From: Halocatena halophila
GTDB taxonomy: Archaea > Halobacteriota > Halobacteria > Halobacteriales > Haloarculaceae
DNA length: 64,000 bases
NCBI GenBank assembly: GCA_027563145.1
Contig: CP071306.1
Span: 1,860,001 to 1,924,000 of the forward strand
Direction: 5' to 3'
Shown: positions 43,022-50,457 of the stretch, in pieces
How positions within the stretch are numbered: the stretch's first letter is position 1
Layout: the number at the start of each line of letters is the position of its first letter
Translations under genes and position numbers: made by a program
The notes under the pieces: generated by a model
What the model was told of the DNA's origin: nothing
Database searches by the model: none
Seen by the model: the letters and a program-made list of their open reading frames with translations, nothing else

Positions 43022-44767
43022 ATGCCGAGTAAAGTCGAGGGATGGAAAGACGAGGTGTACGGCTCTGAGATTAGAGAGCACCTCTATCGGTTTGCAGAAG
43101 AGGGATGGGATTCCATTCCGGAGGACGAACACGATGCGTGGTTTGAGCGATTCAAATGGTGGGGATTGTACCACCAGCGCAAGGGCCAGGAAGGAAACTT
43201 CATGATGCGTGTCGGCGTCCCTGGCGGTCGTCTCACGCCACCGCAGCTTCGTGTCGTCGGCGAGATTGCGGCGGAGTACGCTACTGGACCGGTGGAAAAT
43301 CCAGAATTCGGCGACGGTCTCGTGGATTTCACGACGCGTCAGTCGATTCAGCTCCACTGGATCCAGCTAGAAGACATTCCAGCCATCTTCGAGAAGCTAG
43401 AGGATCACGGGCTCTCAACGATTCAGGCGTGTGGTGACTCCTGGCGAAATATCGTTGGCAGTCCCGTGGCCGGTCGCGACGCCGACGAGCACATGGATGT
43501 CTGGCCGGTCATTGAGGGACTCAATGACGAGTTCAAGAACAACCCACAGCATTCGAACTTGCCCAGAAAGTGGAAAGTATCGGTGACGGGTGACACGCGT
43601 GGTGCCGGACAGGGAGACATTAACGATCTCGCGTTCGAGCCGGCAGTCAAAACGATCGATGGTGAGGAGGTGGATGGGTTCAACGTCCGCGTTGGTGGTG
43701 GCCTCGCTCGCAAGGAGCCACGATTCGCCCGCGACATCGACGTGTTTTGCACGCGGGAGACGATCTACGAGGTCGCTGGCGGGATTTCCGCGCTCTTTCG
43801 GGAGTATGGCGACCGCGACAACCGATTCAACGCTCGCATCAAGTTCCTGGTCGATGAGTGGGGTCCAGAGAAACTCCGGGAAACGCTCCAGGAGGAGTTC
43901 GTCGACTTCGAGCTCCCGACGGCTGGCGAGGATCTGCGCGAGCAGTACGATTACAACGCCGGTCGAAACGACGCCCCTGGCGACTACGTTGGCGTGCACG
44001 AACAGCATGACGGGCAGTATTTCGTCGGCCTGAGTCTGCTCGTTGGACGGATGGGCGCAGAGGATGTGATCGAGCTGGCAGATCTCGCCGAGTCGTACGG
44101 CTCGGAGCTGATTGGTGTCACCCAGCGCCAGAACGTCATCATTGCGGACATTGCCGAGTCGGATCTCGATACGTTCCTCGAAGAGCCCCTTCTTGAGGAG
44201 TTCAGTCCGGATCCTCATCCGTTCATGCGCGGATCGATTGCCTGTACGGGAACGGAGTTCTGTTCACTCTCGATCGTCGAGACGAAAAATCGTATGGTTC
44301 GGTATGGTCGCTGGCTTCGCGACAACGTGTCGTTGCCAGATGGCATCGACGAGTTCCACATCCATCTGTCGGGCTGTACGGCGTCTTGCGCCCAGCCACA
44401 GATCGCCGACGTGAGCCTTCGTGGGATGAAAACCCGCAAGGACGGCGAGCCTGTCGAAGCCTTCGATATCGGGCTTGGCGGTGGACTGGGTGCTGATCCA
44501 CAGTTCGCTGAGTGGGTTGAAATGCGCGTTGCGGCCGATGAGGTGCCGGGCTACATCGAGAACTTACTCGAAACGTACGCCGAAGAAACCGACGGTGAGA
44601 GCTTCCGGGAGTTCATCGCCTCGAAAGCAACGGACGCCCTCGAATCGCTGGCCGAGCCCAAAGAGACCAGCTACGAGGATCCATACATGCACAACACGAA
44701 GATGACGTGGTATCCGTACGCGGAAAACGACGCACTGGAGAACGCGCCCGCCCCCGCCGACGACTGA
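43022..44767 (+). CDS. Sirohaem nitrite/sulfite reductase, ferredoxin-dependent type
   Basis: 581 aa from the ATG at 43022 (MPSKVEGWKD); the frame is open to 42800 but that part overlaps the previous gene. There are two tandem ferredoxin-like/sirohaem half domains with 'TTRQSIQLHWI' and 'VTQRQNVIIA'. The 4Fe-4S/sirohaem cysteines are C408 and C414 ('ACTGTEFCSLS') and C452 and C456 ('SGCTASCAQPQ'). It performs six-electron reduction of nitrite to ammonia or sulfite to sulfide. No nitrate reductase or sulfate-assimilation gene is adjacent, so the substrate cannot be decided. Cytoplasmic. Confidence 0.88.
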   Translation: MPSKVEGWKDEVYGSEIREHLYRFAEEGWDSIPEDEHDAWFERFKWWGLYHQRKGQEGNFMMRVGVPGGRLTPPQLRVVGEIAAEYATGPVENPEFGDGLVDFTTRQSIQLHWIQLEDIPAIFEKLEDHGLSTIQACGDSWRNIVGSPVAGRDADEHMDVWPVIEGLNDEFKNNPQHSNLPRKWKVSVTGDTRGAGQGDINDLAFEPAVKTIDGEEVDGFNVRVGGGLARKEPRFARDIDVFCTRETIYEVAGGISALFREYGDRDNRFNARIKFLVDEWGPEKLRETLQEEFVDFELPTAGEDLREQYDYNAGRNDAPGDYVGVHEQHDGQYFVGLSLLVGRMGAEDVIELADLAESYGSELIGVTQRQNVIIADIAESDLDTFLEEPLLEEFSPDPHPFMRGSIACTGTEFCSLSIVETKNRMVRYGRWLRDNVSLPDGIDEFHIHLSGCTASCAQPQIADVSLRGMKTRKDGEPVEAFDIGLGGGLGADPQFAEWVEMRVAADEVPGYIENLLETYAEETDGESFREFIASKATDALESLAEPKETSYEDPYMHNTKMTWYPYAENDALENAPAPADD

Positions 44768-44804
44768 CCACGGCACTTTACCCTCGGCGATCCTTTCTGT
44801 TCGT

Positions 44805-45089
44805 ATGCCCGATCGAATCATGACGGTCAACGCGTTTACGACGCTGGATCTTCTCGATGGCGTGGCTGAAGGTCACGGCTTCGAGGAAGAGGCCATGGCA
44901 ATCGTCAACGTCAGCACGCCACGTTCCGATCCGGATCACGTCGAGTTACAGCTCGAACTCGACAACACGGATCTCGATCGACTCGAAGCCCACGCCGATT
45001 CGGTGACGCTTTCTGCAGCGCAAGCCCGAACGCTGGCCAACGAACTCCTCGAGTGTGCTGAAACCGTCGAATCCGCACAGCAGTCCTAG
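44805..45089 (+). CDS. Small haloarchaeal protein (DUF6360 type)
   Basis: 94 aa: 'MPDRIMTVNAFTTLDLLDGVAEGHGFEEEAMAIVNV', then a strand-rich middle and 'TLSAAQARTLANELLECAE' at the end. It resembles the haloarchaeal DUF6360 family. It lies 37 nt after the sirohaem reductase and may be cotranscribed. It overlaps the convergent ribonuclease gene by 4 nt. Function unknown. Confidence 0.75.
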   Translation: MPDRIMTVNAFTTLDLLDGVAEGHGFEEEAMAIVNVSTPRSDPDHVELQLELDNTDLDRLEAHADSVTLSAAQARTLANELLECAETVESAQQS

Positions 45090-46318
45090 ACGACGATCGT
45101 TTCGTTCAGCTCGGGTGCGCTGGCGTTGAATCCATCAGTGCTGAGCGCGCTCGCAAACGCAGCGGGATCGTCGCCGTGATTTAAGAGCACTGTCGCGTCC
45201 TGGTAGTGGTGCAAAAACCGTTCCAGTCCGGGCCGGTCTACGTGCGCCGAGAAATCGAATCGGTTGACACGCGCGCTCACTGGCAGCACCCGTTCGTTGA
45301 GCGCAACCCGACCGGTGTCGATGAGCTGTCTTCCGGGTGTCCCGTCCACCTGGTAGCCAGTGAACGCGATCGCGTTCGTTGGATCGTCGTGGACGGCCGG
45401 CAGGTAGGTCATCGCCGGCCCGCCGGTGAGCATACCGGCGGTGGTGAGTATTGTTTCATTTCCGTCTGCAATCTGGCGTCTCGTCCCGTCAGTTCCATTT
45501 ACGACCCTGGCGTTCGACGTGGCACGATCGAACGCTGCTGGGTCGCGGAGAAAATTGGGATAGTCGCCGAGCAGTTTGGCCACGTGCACGCCCATCCCAT
45601 CGACGTAGCAGTTGATATCGTTCGCCGCACAGACGAGCTCTAGCTCCTGTGTTCTCCCGATTGCGAAGACGGGCACGACGACGGTGCCGCCATCGTACGT
45701 TCGAGCGCGGACGAACTCGACGAACTCGCGTTCGACCTGCTTCCGTGGGCGGTGTTCCACGTCGGCGTAGGTGGTTTCACAGAGCACCACGTCGGCATCC
45801 GGTCTGGCGGTTGAGGGACTGACGAGACGCTGCTCGTCGGTGTGAAAGTCGCTGGTGTAGAACAGTCGTGTTTCGCCGTCGTCGACCAGCACGTGGGCGC
45901 TTCCCGGGATGTGGCCGGCGTTGAACAGCGTGATCTCGTGGTCAGCGACGGTGAACGGTTCGCCATAATCGTGGACGTGTGACTGCGGGCGCATTCGGCC
46001 CACGTCCGTGCTCGTGAACGGACAACTCGGCGTGTGGCCGTGGAGTTTCAGCGTATCGCGGGCAAGCACATGTGCCAGCTCTCGTGTTGGTGGCGTCCAG
46101 TGGATATCGGGGCGATCCTTGCCGGACATGAGTGTCGGGAGGGCACCAACGTGGTCCAGGTGGCCGTGTGAGACGATGACCGCATCGGGCGAGATGTCGC
46201 CCACCGGATAGCGTGGTGGCGTCTCCGCGGCCATGCCGAAATCCAAGCAAATCGTCTCGTTGACGAGGATGGCACTGCGGCCCACTTCATCTGCGCCACC
46301 CAGAAAGCGGAGTTCCAT
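45086..46318 (-). CDS. Beta-CASP metallo-beta-lactamase ribonuclease (archaeal CPSF-like)
   Basis: 410 aa. The metallo-beta-lactamase motif 'VIVSHGHLDHVGALP' binds the zinc pair, 'FNAGHIPGSAHVLV' and 'FYTSDFHTDEQ' are motifs 3 and 4, and the beta-CASP cap shows 'VVVPVFAIGRTQEL' and 'FDFSAHVDRPGLERFL'. It lacks the N-terminal KH domains of the essential aCPSF1, so it is the shorter aCPSF2-like class that processes RNA 3' ends or degrades RNA. Start ATG 46318. The 256 nt upstream hold only its promoter. Confidence 0.88.
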   Translation of the reverse strand: MELRFLGGADEVGRSAILVNETICLDFGMAAETPPRYPVGDISPDAVIVSHGHLDHVGALPTLMSGKDRPDIHWTPPTRELAHVLARDTLKLHGHTPSCPFTSTDVGRMRPQSHVHDYGEPFTVADHEITLFNAGHIPGSAHVLVDDGETRLFYTSDFHTDEQRLVSPSTARPDADVVLCETTYADVEHRPRKQVEREFVEFVRARTYDGGTVVVPVFAIGRTQELELVCAANDINCYVDGMGVHVAKLLGDYPNFLRDPAAFDRATSNARVVNGTDGTRRQIADGNETILTTAGMLTGGPAMTYLPAVHDDPTNAIAFTGYQVDGTPGRQLIDTGRVALNERVLPVSARVNRFDFSAHVDRPGLERFLHHYQDATVLLNHGDDPAAFASALSTDGFNASAPELNETIVV

Positions 46319-46574
46319 CGTGCGTTCTCTCAGGGGGCCAGCCGTTTGCGTTCGTCGGAATCGACCCTCTGTGGCGACGGTGTCGGTGGACGGATTGTCG
46401 TGTCCTGACCGGCGGATCTCGTTTCGTTCAGGGGTACGTCACCTCGTAGGCACCGTCGCTTATCGTCACGTTCCCGTCGTGACTCACGCTGTTTGTTATC
46501 GATACTGAAACCCTCCGTCTGAATATATGGTGGTTACATTACTGCTTGATAGTTTCAGTGGTTCCTTCAGAGGA

Positions 46575-46967
46575 TTACTCTTCGACGAGAACTGCTTCTC
46601 CCATGTTGTCGTCAGAGCCGACCGGTGGCGCGCCGATCATCAGCCAATGCTGTTCTGTGTTTGATCGGTTGTCGAACCTGCGGGGAGTTTCAGCTGGAAC
46701 ACGGACGACGCCGTTCTCTGGAATCTCGACTTCCTCCCCGTCAACGACGAGCTGTCCTGGACCGTCGAGTGCGACGTACAGCTCCTCTTGCGTTTCGTGC
46801 TTGTGGTACGGGCCCTTCTCCCCCGGAGCGATCGTACAGCTGTTGATGCGCACCTCCTCGCAGTTGAGCACGTCTGTGAGAAACGCAAACCGAGTGGCCG
46901 AATTCGGATTCGGATCTTCTTCGTGCGTGATCGTCACAACGTCTGCGGTGTCGTAGCCCTCTGCCAT
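46575..46967 (-). CDS. Cupin-domain protein
   Basis: 130 aa single-domain cupin. Motif 1 is visible in 'GEKGPYHKHETQEELYVALDGPGQLVVDGEEVEIP' (two His and a Glu as metal ligands) and motif 2 in 'VRVPAETPRRFDNRSNTEQHWLMIG', with an Arg or Asn where the usual last His would be. Small cupins act as isomerases or dioxygenases, or as sugar-binding proteins; no clue to the substrate. Divergent from the RDD gene. Confidence 0.85.
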   Translation of the reverse strand: MAEGYDTADVVTITHEEDPNPNSATRFAFLTDVLNCEEVRINSCTIAPGEKGPYHKHETQEELYVALDGPGQLVVDGEEVEIPENGVVRVPAETPRRFDNRSNTEQHWLMIGAPPVGSDDNMGEAVLVEE

Positions 46968-47064
46968 GACTCGGGTGCTAGTTCACCGAGCAGTGAGATA
47001 ATACTGGGTGCGCGTGTTCTAATACCACAGGTACTATACACACTACAGGAAAACTGAGAATTGT

Positions 47065-47526
47065 ATGAGTGCCGAAGATTCTTCCTCGCCGACGAAGTGT
47101 GGTGTTGGTATTCGTGGTGTATCGATGGCTATTGATACATTTGTCTGGTTTGCGTTTTTGATGATTGCCATCTCAATCGTTGGTGCAATCACTGGAGAAA
47201 CGCAGTCGACACCCACTGGATCGGAAACGTACCTGACCGGAACGCCCGCGACTGTTGCACTACTTCTCTGGCTTTTACTTTCGATTGGCTACCATATGGT
47301 TCTGGAGTGGCAGTTTGGAAAAACCCTCGGGAAATTCCTAGTAAAAATTGAGGTAACGGCGGCTGATGGATCTCCTCTCACGTTGCGGGACTCTGCTGTG
47401 CGCAACGTGTTGCGACTCGTTGATTATCTTCCACTGGTGTATATTATCGGGATTGTTTTTGTTGTTCTATCTGATCGACAACAACGGTTGGGCGACAGGG
47501 TCGCCAAGACGGTTGTTGTACGGTAG
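47065..47526 (+). CDS. RDD-family membrane protein
   Basis: 153 aa with three hydrophobic segments. The RDD signature is partly altered: 'IDTFVWFAFLM' in helix 1 and 'RNVLRLVDYLPLVYIIGIVFVVLSDRQQRLGDRVAKTVVV' in the last segment, the conserved 'RxGDxxAxTxV' tail. 'MVLEWQFGKTLGKFLVKIEVTAADGSPLTL' is also typical. RDD proteins are linked to ion transport or membrane assembly; specific role unknown. About 115 nt separate it from hsdM. Confidence 0.85.
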   Translation: MSAEDSSSPTKCGVGIRGVSMAIDTFVWFAFLMIAISIVGAITGETQSTPTGSETYLTGTPATVALLLWLLLSIGYHMVLEWQFGKTLGKFLVKIEVTAADGSPLTLRDSAVRNVLRLVDYLPLVYIIGIVFVVLSDRQQRLGDRVAKTVVVR

Positions 47527-47642
47527 GATGTTATCAAAGAGACACCCTTGAAATGGCACGATAGGTAGCGCGTTGCCCCCCTGCTCGATCACTTCGGCAC
47601 GGTTTCGGAGAATATATCATGATCGCTTGAAACAGTTGGAGT

Positions 47643-49139
47643 ATGACTCTCTCCCTCGATGAACTCGAATCTCATTTGTTCAAGTGTGCGGACATAATTC
47701 GGGATGCAGTCGATCCAACGGATTACAAGGAGTACATTCTTCCGCTGGTCTACTACAAGTCCATCTCTGATGAGTTCGAAAAGCAGTATTCGCAGAACGT
47801 CGAGGAGTACGGCGAGGAGTTCGCCCGTCGGGAGAATTTGTACGATATTCCTGTCGTTTCAGACGGGTATCTGTGGGATGATCTTCGATCAGTTAGCGAC
47901 AATGTCGATCAGGCGTTAAACGAGGCGTTTGGTGCGCTGACCGAGGCAAATCCGGATCTTGCCGGTGTGTTCCGAGCGGATTATATCGACGCCGACGCGC
48001 TGGACGATGACCGTCTCGGACGGCTCGTCGAACATCTCTCGAAGCACGATCTCGACCGCGATAGCGTGCCTCCGGACATGCTCGGAGAAGCGTACATGGA
48101 TTTGGTTCGTCACTTTGCGGAAGAAGAGGGCAAATCTGGCGGGCAGTTTTTCACGCCGCCCCACATCGTTCGGCTGTGTGTTCGGTTGGTTGATGATTTC
48201 GAGGACGGCGATACGTTCCACGACCCGACCGTGGGATCGGGCGGGATGCTCATCGAGGCGGCCGAATATTATCGCGAGGAGCAGGGTGGCGACCCCTCGA
48301 AGCTGACGTTCACCGGTCAGGAGGTCAATCCCGACATCGCCGCGATCGCGACGATGAACCTCTCGATTCACGGGTTGAACGGCACGATCGAGCGTGAGGA
48401 TTCCTTATCAAATCCACAATTTACGGGCGAAGAGGAACTCACGCGATTCGATCGGGTGCTGGCGAATTTTCCGTTTTCCTCCGATTGGGCCAAAAGCGAG
48501 TTGCAAGACGATCCGTGGGAGCGGTTCAACTGGCACGAGAAGCTTCCTCGTGCGGATCGAGGCGATTACGCCTTTATCATGCACATGGCAGAGCAGTTGA
48601 AGACGCCCGAAAAGGATGGCACTGATGGAAAGGCGGCGATCGTCATTCCCCACGGCGTGCTGTTTCGAAAGCACGAGAAACGGTATCGAAAGCCAATGTT
48701 GGAGTCGGATCTGGTTGAGGCGATCGTCGGGTTACCCGAGAACCTCTTTCAGAACAACTCGATTCCGTCGGCTATCTTGGTGTTGAATACCGACAAGCCT
48801 GCAGAGCGTGAAGACGAAGTGCAGTTCATTCACGCGGCTGATGAGGCGTTTTACGATGAGCTATCGAATCAGAACGAGTTGACTGAGGCGGGTCTCAGCC
48901 ACATTATCGAGAACTTTCGGGGGTGGGAAACGGAGGAGCGCGTGAGTCGGACGGTTCCGCTGGAGGAGATCGAGGAGAACGATTACAACCTGAACATTGC
49001 GCTTTATGTCGATACGACCGAGCCGGAAGAGGAGATTGACGTTGCTGAAGAGCTTGGGAAGTTGCGGGAGTTGCAGGAGGAGCGGGCGGCAATCGAGGCG
49101 AAGATGGACCAGCACATGGAGGCGTTGAACTATGAGTGA
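47643..49139 (+). CDS. hsdM: Type I restriction-modification DNA methyltransferase subunit
   Basis: 498 aa. N-terminal helical domain ('LESHLFKCADIIRDAVDPTDYKEYILPLVYYKSISD'), then 'GGQFFTPPHIVRLCVRLVD' and SAM motif I 'DPTVGSGGMLIEA'. The catalytic motif IV reads N275-F-P-F278 ('VLANFPFSSDW') instead of the usual N-P-P-F/Y, a variant of the N6-adenine methyltransferase motif. A C-terminal coiled coil ('ELGKLRELQEERAAIEAKMDQHME') should contact HsdS. It modifies host DNA and supports restriction by HsdR. Overlaps hsdS by 8 nt. Confidence 0.94.
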   Translation: MTLSLDELESHLFKCADIIRDAVDPTDYKEYILPLVYYKSISDEFEKQYSQNVEEYGEEFARRENLYDIPVVSDGYLWDDLRSVSDNVDQALNEAFGALTEANPDLAGVFRADYIDADALDDDRLGRLVEHLSKHDLDRDSVPPDMLGEAYMDLVRHFAEEEGKSGGQFFTPPHIVRLCVRLVDDFEDGDTFHDPTVGSGGMLIEAAEYYREEQGGDPSKLTFTGQEVNPDIAAIATMNLSIHGLNGTIEREDSLSNPQFTGEEELTRFDRVLANFPFSSDWAKSELQDDPWERFNWHEKLPRADRGDYAFIMHMAEQLKTPEKDGTDGKAAIVIPHGVLFRKHEKRYRKPMLESDLVEAIVGLPENLFQNNSIPSAILVLNTDKPAEREDEVQFIHAADEAFYDELSNQNELTEAGLSHIIENFRGWETEERVSRTVPLEEIEENDYNLNIALYVDTTEPEEEIDVAEELGKLRELQEERAAIEAKMDQHMEALNYE

Positions 49140-50457
49140 AGAGGCTACGCTGGATGAATTCGTGGACCAAGACGATTCAGATGATGAAATCGATAACTGG
49201 CCCGTGGCCAGGGTTAAAAACCACATCGAGTTGATTTCAGGAGTACACGTTAAGTCCGATAAAGTCCACAGAGATGATTCTAGTACTCCATATCTAACCG
49301 GTCCAGAAGACTTCGATGGACTTGGATTCACAGTCACAAAGTACACTGACGAACCGACGAAGTACTGTGAACCGGAAGATACACTGGTTACGGTCAAAGG
49401 GTCCGGTTGTGGAAAGGCGGCTTTTTCAGACCAGCGGGCGTGTATTAGTCGTCAACTCAAAGCACTCCGGCCAGTTTCCACAGTTAATCCTCATTATCTG
49501 TATCAATCGATGAAATCAAAAGAACGGTTCTTGGAAACGCTGTCAGAAGGATCAGCAATCCCTGGACTGTCAAATTCCCATCTAACATCGTTAGATATTC
49601 CGGTCCCAGACAAGGAAGAACAGCGCAAAATCGCCACCGTCCTCCACAACGTTGATAAAGCGATTCAGAAGACGAAGGAAATAATCAAACAAACAAGAAG
49701 GTCCCGTACTGGTATCGTGCAAGATATTTTTACCACGGGGTATTTCAACCACGAAGAAACCCAAGATGTACGACTCGGTCCAGTAAAGACATCTATACCT
49801 GAAGATTGGGAATTAGGGAGTGTTTCTGAATCATTCAGAATAATCGATGGAGATCGAGGGGAAAACTACCCAAGTCAATCTGATTTCCAAGACGATGGAT
49901 ATTGTCTATTTTTGAGCGCTAATAATGTGACTGATAGAGGTCTGAGATTTGGAGAGACCGAGTTCATATCCAAGAAAAAGGATAAAGAATTACGAAATGG
50001 GAGATTATCTCGGGGTGATATTGTGATGACAACCCGAGGAACCGTCGGAAACTTCGGCTACTATGATGAGGCGGTTGACTATGAACATATAAGGATTAAT
50101 TCTGGGATGGTAATCTTAAGGCCAAAAGGCGAAGTTACCTGTCCTGAGTTTTATTACCATCTTTTTCGCTCTAGGATATTTCAAAAACAAATTAGCGCCG
50201 CAAGTTATGGCACTGCACAACCACAGACCTCGGTGACGGATATTAAAAAAATGAGGGTGGCTGAGTTGAGTGATGAAGAAAAGAGAAAAATATCTGAAGT
50301 AATAAGGAATATAAATTCAATAATCGAACAAAGTGAACAGTACAAAGATTACTTGGTGTCAATTAAACAAGCCCTCATGCAAGATCTTCTCTCTGGGAAA
50401 GTCCGCACAACCGACACATCCATAGCGGTGCCTGACGAAATCAGGCAACATGGTTAG
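49132..50457 (+). CDS. hsdS: Type I restriction-modification specificity subunit
   Basis: 441 aa. Two target-recognition domains: the first about residues 1-155, the second about 220-395 ('DWELGSVSESFRIIDGDRGENYPSQ...'). They are separated by the conserved helix 'DKEEQRKIATVLHNVDKAIQKTKEIIKQTRR', with a second helix at the C terminus ('DEEKRKISEVIRNINSIIEQSEQYKDYL'). The second domain is markedly richer in A+T than the rest of the operon, indicating exchange of a recognition module by recombination. It decides which bipartite site is methylated or cut. Confidence 0.93.
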   Translation: MSEEATLDEFVDQDDSDDEIDNWPVARVKNHIELISGVHVKSDKVHRDDSSTPYLTGPEDFDGLGFTVTKYTDEPTKYCEPEDTLVTVKGSGCGKAAFSDQRACISRQLKALRPVSTVNPHYLYQSMKSKERFLETLSEGSAIPGLSNSHLTSLDIPVPDKEEQRKIATVLHNVDKAIQKTKEIIKQTRRSRTGIVQDIFTTGYFNHEETQDVRLGPVKTSIPEDWELGSVSESFRIIDGDRGENYPSQSDFQDDGYCLFLSANNVTDRGLRFGETEFISKKKDKELRNGRLSRGDIVMTTRGTVGNFGYYDEAVDYEHIRINSGMVILRPKGEVTCPEFYYHLFRSRIFQKQISAASYGTAQPQTSVTDIKKMRVAELSDEEKRKISEVIRNINSIIEQSEQYKDYLVSIKQALMQDLLSGKVRTTDTSIAVPDEIRQHG

